Shown here piece by piece: positions 13,053 through 24,724 of a stretch of 64,000 nucleotides of DNA; position 1 is the stretch's first letter; the number at the start of each line of letters is the position of its first letter. This DNA comes from Carya illinoinensis (taxonomy: Eukaryota; Streptophyta; Magnoliopsida; Fagales; Juglandaceae): contig NC_056752.1 in assembly GCF_018687715.1 (NCBI RefSeq), positions 45,034,501 to 45,098,500 of the forward strand. The letters are read 5' to 3'. The notes under the pieces were generated by a model. That model had not been told where the DNA came from and did not search any database. It worked only from the letters and a program-made list of their open reading frames with translations. The position numbers were made by a program, and so were the translations under genes.

Positions 13053-13712
13053 ACATTTAAAATTTCACTAATATACTATTTTTTTTTTTTGTGACTAGTT
13101 TAGCTTTCACAATTATTAATATCCAAATTTTTGCTATAGCCCTTAATTCTTGAAGAGATAGGGGACGGTGGCCCCTCAAGAATGAAGCACATTTGAGATA
13201 ATAACAGATCCAATTATTTTTTTAAAGGTGTTATATATAAGCAAATTGATGTTATAAAATATAGATTGATAAAAATAAATTTATAAATTAAACTAACTTA
13301 ATCTGTTACGTCAAATCAATTTTAGAGTAAAATTTTTTTACAATCTCATATAAAATTTGTGACTTTAATTTTAGAAATAAAATTAAGATCTTCATCAATT
13401 ATCTCGTCTAGGGAAAAAAAATGAACAATTAAAAAATTAATTTTCATCACTTCCCATCATCTGTTCAGTGATCACCCATCTACAATCACCAGTGCCACGC
13501 GTCTGTCGCGACAAAATCTAACAGCAAAGCATGACGGTGGCTCCTCTCCTTCCACCGGGTAATGGCAGTTCCTTCTTGGAAGGGAAAAGAATAAAGAGTG
13601 AGTGACGCGGCGCCGTTCCTTTCGGCTTTATTTTCTTCAGCCTTAAAGCACGAATCCTCCTCTTCTCCTCTTTCTTTTCCTTGTTTGAATTTCTTCGGTG
13701 GCTGCCTTTTCC

Positions 13713-13774
<62 letters not shown>

Positions 13775-13805
13775 TTATCTCCCTTCCACAGCAATCAAAG
13801 CGGCA
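13053..13805 (+). promoter_or_regulatory. ADF6 promoter and 5' untranslated region
   Basis: This stretch separates the Copia LTR from the ADF6 start codon. From about 13590 it becomes pyrimidine-rich and more GC-rich, as expected for a plant 5' leader, and it ends with a long CT microsatellite. No clear TATA box could be fixed. The open frames through the CT tract on both strands are products of the repeat. Confidence 0.5.
13717..13770 (+). repeat. (CT)27 microsatellite in the ADF6 leader
   Basis: Twenty-seven CT units end 35 nt before the ADF6 start codon. CT tracts near plant transcription starts are common. A length change here would alter the leader but not the protein. Confidence 0.95.
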
Positions 13806-16771
13806 ATGTCTTTCAGAGGGGTAAGCTTAAGCTTTCACTGCAAGTTTGCAACTTTCTCTTCTTGTTCATTTCACTTCGTTTCGATCCTGAAACTGTTTCC
13901 TTTAGATCTAATGTTTGGTTCCTTTTATATTTTTAATATATATATATATTGGGCGTGCATCTAAATCTTATATAGATCTTAATTTCTTGTAGTTCAGAGT
14001 AACTCTCTTTAAGTTCTCGGATTTTATCTGCCTTACTGATTTTCCCTTTTTAGTGTTTCGGAATTCTGATTCCTTGTCAAGAAATGAAAGAGTATCTGTC
14101 TTGCACTTTTTTAAAATAGTTTTTTGTTTGAAAAGCTTGTGGTTTGTTCTGAATACCAGTTGGTTTTGGTTTTGTCCCACTGCTTGGGGAAGTTTTTGTG
14201 GGTATCAGTGCCTATTTCCGCCCATTTTTAATTAATCTGAAATTGCGTATGTTTTACATGCATCTTTTTTTTATTTTTTTTTAACATACATCTTATATCG
14301 TAAATACCTGGGTTGATGCTATTTTCAGAGTCTTGCTTGTGGGGTCTGAATTTCTGAGCAGTTATGGCTTTTATGGTTGCATGCAAATGGGGGAGATAGT
14401 TTAGTAATAATATCTGAAATTGGAATCCAATTATATAGTATTACGAATCGAGTTCCCTATTTGTAATCCATGGCAGTCTGGATGAATGTTTGTGCTGTTC
14501 TCATGTTTTAAGGTTTAAACTGGGGAAGGCTTGAAGCATTGTGCATGTTGAATATTGAATGCATTAGAATTCATGCTTCATGGATGATTCTTTATTAATG
14601 GGAGCAGCCATTATTTTGAACCCAAAACCGTGCTTTGCTTCTTAAACCAATGAACCGGTGTTTGAAAACACCAACGTGAACCAGGAAACAAGTGATAAAG
14701 ATGATTGATTAAAAGAAAAAAGAATGGAATACTTATGTATGCTATACTGCCATGGGACTTACCAAAAATTGTGTTCCATTTCTCAAGAAGAAGCCCCATA
14801 ACCAATGTCTTTGGGCCATTCCACGTCAAATGGTAACAGTTTTAGAGGGTAACCAAGTCCTACCAATCAAGAGCCTCCCAACGTAAAGACGTTCACCTTG
14901 CCAGAAAAAACTTGATCATAGAAACTGCCACTTGGAGGATATTTTTAGGATTAGCATCGGAAAAATCACAAAACAATACAGAATTATCTTTGCCATATTG
15001 TTATAGTTGCTTTTTTACTATTACCGTTATTTTCATCAACATCGTTCTCATGGTAATTATATTTATTAACAATTTATCAGATCAAGTACTTTAACGAACT
15101 TCATTTTCAGACAAATGCTTCTTCTGGCATGGGTGTTGCTGAGCTCAGTAAGTCCACGTTCCTCGAACTGCAGAGGAAGAAGGTGCACCGCTATGTAATT
15201 TTCAAGATTGATGAGAACAAAAAAGAGGTTGTGGTTGAAAAAACTGGTGGCCCGGCTGAGAGTTATGAGGACTTCACTGCTGCTTTGCCAGAGAATGATT
15301 GCCGATATGCAGTTTATGACTTCGACTTTGTGACTTCTGAGAACTGCCAGAAGAGCAAAATATTTTTTATTGCATGGTTAGTCTCTTTTGCAATTGCTTA
15401 GTTCTGTACTATTTGGTTGGGAACCGGCCACAATTGTAGTATTGCACTCAAATGTGCCTTAGATCCTGAGACCAGTCATGCCAGTATTTTCCTGTGTTTC
15501 TTTTTATCGGCAAAAACTCTGGTAAGTGCTGAAGTTGCAATCTGAATACATCATTGCTTTATTTTTTGTCTTTGTTTGAATGAGAATGAGATGCGTACAT
15601 TGAGAAGGAGCTATACACAACTGCATTGTGTTCCTGGACCTTCCTCAACTTCTATTGTGTGTTAAGATGATCTATTCCTGCAACCACTATTTTTTTTCCC
15701 CGATGATTAGTCTATTACAGAACGTCTAAATGAAGTTTTCCTGTCCAACCTTGATCTGCTACCATTCAACTTTCAATCTGATTTCTAAACTGTCATTTGC
15801 TTGGTACATGTGGACTAGTAACTGACACAGGAGCATCTCCATCTCGATCAAAGTTTCATGTTTCGCTCATTTTGTATTTTAGAGTAGCAGCGTGGTGATA
15901 TACATAGCTTCCCTTCATCATGTGGTTGCCAATGTCATTATGTGGTTGCCAATGTTCTTCTCTATGAAGAATAGCTTCATAATTCAAGTATTTGTGGCTT
16001 CCATGCACAATTACACGAAAACTGGGTAAATAAAGTGAACAGATGGCCTTGTCTTTCTGAGAATAGCATCATTTGTGTTGCTCATTAGAAGACAGAGGAT
16101 TGCTAATGTATGGGATAACAATGATGTCTCTCTCTGGTGTGTACCACTGGATGAGCATTTGGAAAGGGTGCTTTCAATAGTCGAGGATTTCTAGAGTTTA
16201 ACTCTTGTAATGAGATTCGAGCAAAAAAAACTCTTGTAATGAGAAGGTTGAAGTAAGGTTTTAATGGTTGGTGTTTGTAGGTTCATTGAGAATCCACTCC
16301 CCTTTCTTTGGTTTCATGATCCTCTAGTTCTCTTGAATTTGATGAAAGAATGATGTTTGAGAATGTTTCAGAGCTGGAATCTGGTCTCCATGCAAGTGAT
16401 GCCGAAGGCATCTTGACAAGGGCATGTTTCCAAATTGTTAAAGTTCCTATCTGTGCTTGGCTCGTTAATGTGGCTGTGAATGTTCTCTGTTCATTAATTT
16501 TCAATGTTCCTTGTGGAATGATTGGAATAATAGTCTTGTGGGAATGCCTCTTAGCTGTATTTTTGCTTGTGTTTTTTTTAATCTGTGATGTTAATAATTT
16601 TTCCTTCTCAATAAATCTAGGTCTCCTGCTGTATCCAGAATCCGTGCTAAGATGCTCTATGCAACTTCAAAAGACAGGTTCAGAAGGGAGTTGGATGGCA
16701 TCCATTACGAGATCCAGGCGACTGACCCAACTGAGATGGATCTTGAAGTCCTCAGAGACCGTGCAAACTGA
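13806..16771 (+). CDS. ADF6: Actin-depolymerising factor, ADF6-like, 3 coding exons
   Basis: ADF/cofilin proteins bind actin monomers and filaments in the cytoplasm, sever filaments and speed actin turnover. Coding exons are 13806-13820, 15111-15376 and 16621-16771, joined by GT-AG introns of 1290 and 1244 bp. The product is 143 residues, the usual ADF length. It begins [16 protein letters not shown], the N-terminal style of Arabidopsis ADF6 (subclass IV) rather than the pollen or ADF5 types. Conserved ADF blocks follow in order: [37 protein letters not shown], and the actin-binding long helix [19 protein letters not shown]. The C-terminus is EVLRDRAN. The first coding exon has only five codons, as is usual in this family, and the codon for the W of IAW is split across intron 2. 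No disrupting change was seen. Confidence 0.95.
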
Positions 16772-18640
16772 GCACTGGATTCAAAAGGCTTTGTTATCAG
16801 GGAACGCCTAGGCTTTGTTACCAGACCGTGCAAATTGCAATTTCCTGCTGCAATTAGTTGGACACAAATTATATATAGCTTTACTGTAAAATAATTGCCA
16901 CCTGGGAAGGCTGATTGGGGGCTCGTAGATATGATGTACGGGGAAATTTGGGCTTCCTTATTGACATGATGCTTCCCTGGTGAAAATGGGTATGTTATGT
17001 GTATTGAGAATATGACTGCAATTTTACTGCGGTTCTCCGTAGAGTTCATTTTAGCGCTTATCATGGCAAGTTATGGTTTTCTGAACAGAACTTGGACCTC
17101 GGAGGTTCGCATACTAATGCCGAGGATTTGTCGTTTCAAAAATACCCATACCGTGGATGCTAGGGGTTGTAGTCAGCCTAACTTACAAATTCTGGTTGAG
17201 TTTTCCTTCGTTCCTTGAACGAAGTTTGTACGTGGCGATGGCAAATTAGGCACCTGAACTGCATGTTTGGTGTATAGAAGATATGAAATGGTCCCATGTT
17301 GTCCAGTTTCCACAAGCATTTTTATATGAACTTCAATCTATATTTGTGTTCCCTTCTGAAGAACCTTATTGATAGTCCCATGTTGTGTTTGCTCTGTGCC
17401 ACTGCCTAATCGGCTTTTCAAGTAAATGAGTTGGACTGCAAATAATATTATCAGCTGAGTAAGGACATCGGAGACGTGGGTCCATGTTTAATGGTATTGG
17501 GCATCAAACGTGCAGTGTCTTGCGAGTTTGATAATTTTTGCATTAGGATTGTCTTGTGAATTAGGTTCTATAATTTTTTAGAATTTCTTTTTTTCCTAAG
17601 CAGGCAACTTTCATTAAGGAAAATAGTATGATAAAAACATAAAATATATCCTATTTATCCTATATAATAAATAAATAAAATCAATTAAACGCTCGGAAAT
17701 TGTAATAAGAGGATGATTCCATACAAATTAGTGAATGTGCGTTATGCAAAGGAATGCATGCATCAATTTTGATATCGATGTATTTATACTAATTTTCAGC
17801 TATCTTGGAGTAAAATTATGGTATCTCTGACAATTACTTTCATTAAGGAAAATAGTATGATAAAAACATAAAATATATCATATTTATCCTATATAATAAA
17901 TAAATAAAATCAATTAAACGCTAGGAAATTGTAATAAGAGGATGATTCCATACAAATTAGTGAATGTGCGCATTATGCAAAGGAATGCATGCATCAATTT
18001 TGATATCGATGTATTTTTACTAATTTCCAGCTATCTTGGAGTAAAATTATGGTATCTCTTACAATTACTTCCATCTTCTAGTTTAGAAGCACTTCAAGCT
18101 TGTGAGTCTACGTTAATATTGATCTTCCTTATGTGTTGTGAATGAGTTTCTTGAACTTCCATCTTCCACTTGATTTGGGTGGTACTGTATGTGAATATGG
18201 TTAAAATAAATTTCAAAGAGCCATCTATTGATCTACAAATTACTGCTGATGTGCTTGCATTTGGTTTGATTACTAATAAAAAATGATTGAATAGTGATTT
18301 GCTTAGGGAGGGGGTCATCTTTGAATTGTTGTTTTGGATTTTCCAGTCCCATTTATTATAGTAGTGTTTATAAATTCTAAGGACTCTAGAGATAAATTGA
18401 TCAATGATAGGGTGGAGGATTCATGAATAATACGATTTTTAGAGAATTAAAGGTTGCCCATAGCAAGAAATGGAGGGCACATTCCGCATTAAAGTCCAGT
18501 ATGAAGGTCTTATATAAGCAGGCTCGAATTGAAAGGCCCAACAAGAATCTGCATACTACACAACACCTTATTTGGAAAGAGATAAGTTTCATGCATGTAC
18601 ATACTTCAGTTATGTAAGGATAAACTCAGTGCAGAATAAG
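16772..18640. other. ADF6 3' region and intergenic DNA
   Basis: The first few hundred bases should be the ADF6 3' untranslated region. A tandem duplication of about 230 bp lies at 17607-18070. No gene is supported; the short open frames lack recognisable products. Confidence 0.55.
17607..18070. repeat. Tandem duplication of a ~230-bp unit
   Basis: The unit at about 17607-17835 (229 bp) is repeated directly at about 17836-18070 (about 231 bp, with a 2-bp indel in the GTGCG(CA)TTATGC segment and a few substitutions). Both copies contain CATTAAGGAAAATAGTATGA near their starts and CTATCTTGGAGTAAAATTAT near their ends. The copies are very similar, so the duplication is probably recent. Confidence 0.9.
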
Positions 18641-18872
18641 TATCATAGGATAGTGATCTCGTACGAGGATGATTTAGTCCAATAGATTTCCCCTATATAT
18701 ACTAGGTAATTCCCAAGAATGAAGTTAAGCTTAATGATATATACTTTTAAGAGGTGTTGAACTGATTTAAGCATCAGAATATTCTCAGGTGTAACCCACT
18801 GGAATTCTCTTGCTATTTGTAGGTAAGCGGTAGCATAGGCGGTGGTGGGACACATCCTCAACATTGCATAGG

Positions 18873-19140
18873 CCATGAAAAAAGGGTGCGGAGGTCACCA
18901 GACCACGCCACTCTTAAACACTTATGACAAGCCTTTGTAGCTTATGATATCACGAAAAAAGGGGGCAGAGGTCACCAGACCATGCCACCCTTAAACACCT
19001 ATGACAAACCTTAGTAGCTTGCGGTGCCACGAAAAAATGTTGCATACATCACTAAACCACGTCACCCTTAAAACACTTATGGCAAACCTTAGCAACTTGC
19101 AGTGCCATGAAAAAGGGGTGCGATGGTCATTAGACCACAC
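18873..19140. repeat. Degenerate ~77-bp tandem repeats
   Basis: Roughly 3.5 copies start with CCAYGAAAAAAGGG-like sequence near 18873, 18950, 19027 and 19106. Each continues through a GGTCACCAGACCA-like block, then CCCTTAAACAC and ATGACAAACCTT blocks. The period is about 77-79 bp, with clear divergence between copies. Confidence 0.8.
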
Positions 19141-19415
19141 CCCTTCCTAAGGCACCCGTCACGAGCGTCATTGACTCACAAAGCAGAATATCAATAGCAA
19201 GCGGATCAAAATAACACAAGTGACTAAGAATGCATAGCAGAAAAATTGATGTGCAATTGTCATCAAGGTTTATTATGGTTACTTGTACAAAGTTTGCATA
19301 TGGTACAAAAATATAATGAATAAGCGCAAAAAAAGGGGTAGGGGGCACAAGGAGAAAGCTAGGGAGCAGGTGGCGGCAGTAGAGGTTTGCCTATAAAGGC
19401 ATTGGGCATCTCTTC

Positions 19416-20153
19416 CTACTTGAAAGTGTCAACATGGTGGCGGCGAGCAACTTCAGCAACAAACAAGCCCCAATCTAAATTCTCGAGGTCTGTAATAGGG
19501 TCAGTCAGAAGGCAGGACCTTAGCCTCAGAATGCCAGCACCATAACCATAAGCGAAGGCACGATCCTTGGTAGTAGGGGCCAGGACTAATTGGCCGCGTA
19601 GGCTGGCAATTTCTGCTTGGGTAGCAGCTAGTTCCTCCATCTTCTCGGTCAATTATCAGTCTTAAGCAAGGAAAGCCAGGTTGGACTTCCTAAGCTCCTC
19701 GTTTGAATCCTTACAGCTATCCTTGTAGTGCTGATGGAGCCTCTGGAGTTCTTCCAAGGCCCCCCGTGCCTCCGAAAGATCGAGAGCTGTGGGACGGTTC
19801 TTCTCCATAGCAACTACCAACTCTTGAGCTAGCCTCTTGCCGTGTTGTTGCAAGCGGTCCAACTCCTTGTAGGTTGAACCCAACTCCTTGTTAGAGTTAA
19901 GGTAGGCGAGGTCTGATTTGAAGCCTTTCCAAGCATCAACAAGTTGGGACTTGGAAGAATCCATTTCTGACTGAAGAAGCCTTAAGGTGAAGTCGTCCTT
20001 AGCCTTCACCTCTTGGGCAAGACGAACGGCGTCGCGGAGCTCAAGAACTCCACCCTCCAGAATCTCCATGTCACTGTGCAAGGAGTGGGAGTAGCCTTCC
20101 GACTGCTCTAGCAATATCTTTAACTCCTTTTGCTTCTCCACCAAAGCCTCCAA
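19416..20153 (-). pseudogene. Coiled-coil gag-like ORF remnant, interrupted
   Basis: The main frame runs 20153-19662 and is heptad-rich (for example KELDRLQQHGKRLAQEL and SEARGALEELQRLHQHYKD), so it should form a long coiled coil. After a short break a second frame, 19652-19416, continues with EKMEELAATQAEIASLRGQL and AYGYGAGILRL. An in-frame stop region near 19653-19661 separates them. It looks like the C-terminal part of a plant retrotransposon ORF rather than a host gene. No catalytic domain is seen. A decayed host coiled-coil gene is the alternative. Confidence 0.5.
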
Positions 20154-21614
20154 CTCAGTCTAGTTCGCCTGCCATTTCTTGAAAGCAAACTTGGCGACGT
20201 AGCATAGCTGTTGCCGCTCTCTGACCTCCTCCTCAAGATGGGCACAATCTGTCAAGATCCATGCAGCTAAACCATTAATGCCCTGTGAAAGTAAAAATAA
20301 ACAAAGGTGCGCTCAAGTAAGAAATTGCATGCAAACTTGGAAAGAGAAAGAATAGGTCAGTTACTGATGATACCTTAGAAAGCCAATCCTCACGGGCTGG
20401 CCATTTAGGCAGTGGCTTCAGCTTGGACGTTGGCAAAGGAAGAAAATGCACCACCACTAACCTCCTTGCCGAAGATCGCTTTGGGGTTAGGAGCATCTCC
20501 AGGCAAAAAAGTTTGGTTGATCCTTGACATTGAATCCACCATCCCTTATGGGGGACCCCCAAAGCTTGCAAGTGGGAGGAAGGTCCTAGTGCATGCCAAG
20601 TCAGCCTCAAGTAGGCAGGCGTCTTCTCCCAATGCACCACCCAATCCCTCAAGAAGGAAGGATTTAGTATCTCTGCCAAAAGATTGAGCGTAGGGAGAAG
20701 AAAGTGAGGCACTCACTGTGGCCAAGCAGTGAAGGAGTAGTACCCCCAGAGTCAGTGGTTGGCTGGGTCTCTGAGAGAGGTGAGTTGGTATCCATCTCAT
20801 CACCCCTATCTTCATGGTGAGTTGGCGAGCCCCCGATTACACCACCCAAGTCTCCTGTTTAGGCAGGAGCTCTATCCACCCCTTCAGTAGAAGCAGTTTT
20901 CATTGTCACTTTGCAAACGCTCTCAGGGTGGTCGCGACTTCAGGGTCCAACTCGCCTTTCCCCACCAAGTTGTCGAAGATGGGAAACTCAAAGATGGGGC
21001 TGGACACCTGGGTGCACTCCTGTTGGGGGGGTCGAGTTCGAAGGTGGCGGCCAAATCTAAGAAGGTCAAATCTACCAAGCCCTCAGCATCTCCTAGTCTC
21101 GGAGAATGTAGCTGTGTAGAAGACCCGCCCATCCTGGGAAGTTGGGCAGAGGCTGGCGAGGTAAAAGCCTGGGCATGGTCACTTTCTCGAGGAATCAAAG
21201 TTTTCTTTTGCTTGAATGCGGGAGGAGATGTGTCTTCGGCACGTGCCCTTCTTTTGTTTCTTTTCTTCTTTCTCATTCTCGTTTCTTTCATTTCTTTCTT
21301 TCTTTTCCTTTTTCTCCTCCCTTCTTCTATTGCTTCTCTTCTCCTTCTTCTATTTTCCTTTTTCTTCTTCAGGTGGCCTATTCTTCTCATTCTTCTCCCA
21401 CGAGGCTTGGCCACCTTTCATACTTTTCTCTAAAAGCCTGCTGACGTGGAGAGAAGGAATTGTGGCAAAAATTATGAACGAGAACCCTTGAATGTGAGAG
21501 TGGTCGGGGGACATCAGGAACCAGTCGATGTGAGCGGGCACCAGTAGGAAATCAACATTATAAATTGAGTAATAGTTGAAAGGGACAAAATATAATTAAC
21601 CCATAATTCAATTA

Positions 21615-21619
21615 AGTAA
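21615..21619. other. Target-site duplication of outer LTR, left copy (AGTAA)
   Basis: AGTAA directly precedes the opening TGTGACG and matches 27191-27195. Confidence 0.85.
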
Positions 21620-22025
21620 TGTGACGCCCACAAATTCCGTTTGGGATCGGACGAACATTTGAAGCGTCGAGACATGCAACACAAAGTTACCTGCCCCCGT
21701 TCATGACATATAAGATGCAATGTTCCTAACATGCATCTAACATTATGCAATATTCGCAGCGAATAATTTTTTTCTTTAGCAATACTATGCACCAAATTAA
21801 AAATATCCCAAATGCTTAAAACATACTTCATACATAAAGACCCATTGAATAGATCACAACACTAGTCCAAAATGGTTATAATCCAAAAAGTACTAAAAAT
21901 GCAACTCCATTGTACAAGTAGTAATTTACGTTAATTACTATGTTAACATTGACGTCGCACCGTCGCTTAGTCAACTGTATCTAGTTGATCAGCTCCTGAT
22001 TCTCCTTCAAGTCCTGTAACAAGAT

Positions 22026-22083
22026 CTACCATTCGGGGGAATGGTAGTTGGGACTACCAAAGTGAGATTTGATTACAAATCTC
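22026..22083. other. Pair of perfect hairpins in the outer LTR
   Basis: Hairpin 1 has a 9-bp perfect stem (CTACCATTC 22026-22034, GAATGGTAG 22039-22047) with a GGGG loop. Hairpin 2 has an 8-bp perfect stem (GAGATTTG 22064-22071, CAAATCTC 22076-22083) with an ATTA loop. On the minus strand both lie just before the acceptor-like TTGTTACAG. Confidence 0.75.
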
Positions 22084-22306
22084 AGTAAGTTAACAAAAAA
22101 CTTCCATACAAGCTAATGATGCATGCATGACAGTAAAAGCATAAATGCATAATCAAATTCATAAGTAATTAAAGCATAACTTGGCGTACAACATAGCATA
22201 ATTGACATAACTTAAATTGAAACATGAACTGAACTTGACTTGATATGAATTTGATCTGAAACTTGATTTAGCATGAACTTGTTCTGAAACTTAAATTAAC
22301 ATGAAA

Positions 22307-22558
22307 AATACATACTCCACAGTTGTTGTGGCCCCATGTATTCTACGTGTAAATACATACTCCACAGTTGTTGTGGTCCCATGTATTCTACGCAAACTTG
22401 ACTTAACATGAAAAATACATACTCCACAGTTGTTGTGGCCCCATGTATTCTACGTGTAAATACATACTCCACAGTTGTTGTGGTCCCATGTATTCTACGA
22501 AAAATTATTCTTTAACTGCTTAAATACATACTCCACAGTTGTTGTGGCCTCATGTATT
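22307..22558. repeat. Five hairpin-forming 36-bp repeats
   Basis: Nearly identical units lie at 22307-22342, 22352-22387, 22414-22449, 22459-22494 and 22523-22558. Each has nested inverted arms: AATACAT pairs with ATGTATT on the outside, and CCACA pairs with TGTGG around GTTGT on the inside. Units alternate between GGCCCC and GGTCCC variants and are arranged as two pairs about 107 bp apart plus a single. More decayed relatives continue to about 22620. Confidence 0.9.
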
Positions 22559-24719
22559 CTATGTGTCGCAATTACTGTGTCTCACGTAGTGTATGCGTCA
22601 CAATTGCTGTAACCCCATATATAAGTAATCAAGATGAAACGTGACTGGAATACGAAATTACTGAAGCCCTGACGTAACATAACATGACTTGAATATAACT
22701 TGAAATACATGACCAACTTGAGATAGAAATATTTCGTAACATTGCATAACATATAATAGACAACATATTTAACATGACATACTTGTAACAGTGAATATTA
22801 CATGACTTGACATACATGTAATAGATGACATACTTAGTATGACGTACTTGTAAGGTACAGTAATACATAACAGAATATATTATGTAACAGATAAAAATTG
22901 ACGACAGAATAAATTCTGTATAATAGACAATAACGTGATAACCTGGCATGGCATGACATATATGATAACATACATACATACACTGTAGTTCCTTTACTTA
23001 GCACACATACACAGTAGACTGCTAGTAAGTTAAAAGCTAACTTACCTCAATTTCCGCGTTTCTTATAAAACTTCAAGTGCGACCACGAGGAACTGTAATT
23101 AGTGATTCTAAAAGTTAGAACTAAATCACTAAATATTTGAAATATGAAAAATACTAACTTAAAGAGTAAAATTTTCATTTTACTCTCTACATGTGGGAAA
23201 ATGACTGTTTTACCCATAACTTAAGGATTTTGCATACTAATTCCAAAAGTTTCCAAATTTTACATTCCTCATGTAAATTTTGTCCTAAACTTAAATATCA
23301 ACTCAGAAAAATTTAAAACAAAACACAACTATGAAGAACACACTATGGCCGAAACATCTATAGGCCATTTCCCTTGATTTTTGTTGCAATTCCTTCCAAC
23401 TTCAAAACTCATGCTTAAACCAAAATTTTGCAACAAACATCTTCCAATCCTAAGTTCAAAACCATACTTAAAATATCCATTTAGAAAAAGCTAATAATTA
23501 ACACCGATCTTTTTTGTAAAAAGATCCAAGCACTTGAATCGCAAGTTTTGACTTTAAATCAAAACATCTCCAAGAATTTCAAAAATCAAATCTTACTTCT
23601 AACATATTCATAATATCATCCTAACATCAACCATGCTTTAAATCATCAAACTAAAGTCACCAAAATCACAAAATAACATTTGGAATTTTTGGTTTTACAC
23701 TTAGTCCAAAAACAAAAACTTTTTCCTCAACTAGTTTTGATAAATCTCTTGATCTATGACTTATAAATATATGATCTTCAAACCAAACCATCATATGATT
23801 TAAAAAGATGTCATAAAACATATATAAGCTTCTAATTCAAGATCACATGGTTAGAAATTAACCAAAACATAAATTTAGCCAAGAATATTCACACTTTGGC
23901 TTATTTGAATATCTCTTTGCATAAAATTTCATATCTTTGAAACTAATATCAAATATTTTCAAAATAATAATATAACATGTATATAAGATACTTAGGATCT
24001 TCCAATAAAATTATTAAAGTCATTAGAATAGGTTTAGACCACCAAAGAATTAAACTTTCTCAAAACAGAAACTGTTTTTCTTTTTCCAGTTTCTAAGTTT
24101 CTAAATTTAAGAAAATCTTTCATCAAAACCTTTAATCATGAAAAAATCCTCAGCCAATAGTCACATATACATGTTAACAATACTCCATAAAATGTTCGGA
24201 CTAATATCTATCCATTAGCTTGGTCAAAAACTCCAAACTATAACATATTCTCCAGTTTATCTCCTAGAATGACCTTTCTATAGTTTACACAATATTTGAC
24301 TGACCAAATGATCTTCAAATGGAGCAAATAAGATATCCATGTAAACTAGACTAAAAAAGGAACAACTTATATGAAAGAGACTTTATGATAAAACACTTAC
24401 AAAAACTTCGAAATGGGTGTGCAAAAGACCTCCTAAAAGTTGTCCTAGAGAGAGTGTTTGATATTTTTTCAATGAAAAGTGTAAATGAAGATAATTTCGT
24501 GGGGAGAGGTGGCTGGAGATACTTATGGATGAGATATGGAAGAGATGAGGCTGGAGTTGAGAGTTGAGTGTAGTTTTCTCCTACCCAAAATATCTATAAA
24601 AGATTATCTCATAATATTCTATCCAATAGTATCTACAAAAAATCAACTTAAGATATTTTTATCTAATAATATCTATAAAAATCAACTCAAAATATTTTTA
24701 TCCAATAATATTCATGAAA

Positions 24720-24724
24720 ATTAC
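24720..24724. other. Target-site duplication of inner LTR, left copy (ATTAC)
   Basis: ATTAC precedes TGTGACGCCC and matches 26866-26870. Confidence 0.85.

Larger units (their letters stand above)
18641..21600 (-). mobile_element. Decayed LTR-retrotransposon remnant (gag-like region)
   Basis: Several broken minus-strand frames lie in one transcriptional order. A lysine/arginine-rich low-complexity segment (21414 to about 20923) is followed by a fragment with REDWLSKVSSV (20712-20275). Next comes a 163-residue coiled-coil frame (20153-19662), then a frame with AYGYGAGILRLRSCL (19652-19416). This order of a basic Ser/Pro/Lys-rich part followed by a coiled coil resembles the non-pol ORF of plant Gypsy-type elements. 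Stops and frame changes between the pieces mean it is not functional. Tandem repeats at 18873-19140 may belong to its downstream non-coding part. No LTR pair was found. Assignment is by pattern, not by search. Confidence 0.5.

Noticed and set aside
13486..13964. Long overlapping open frames on both strands around the CT repeat
   Set aside because: They are produced by the (CT)27 tract, which has no stop codons in any frame. The true coding signal there is the five-codon first exon of ADF6.
20903..21491. Plus-strand frames of 91-176 codons rich in S, F and L
   Set aside because: They are antisense to the lysine/arginine-rich low-complexity part of the minus-strand retrotransposon remnant.
22307..22620. 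CRISPR-like array of regularly repeated palindromic units
   Set aside because: The host is a plant, units are spaced by repeated rather than unique sequence, and the array lies inside an LTR.
22629..22979. 116-codon minus-strand frame rich in Y, I and C
   Set aside because: It is within the outer LTR, in simple TGACATAACATG-like sequence; composition is repeat-like.
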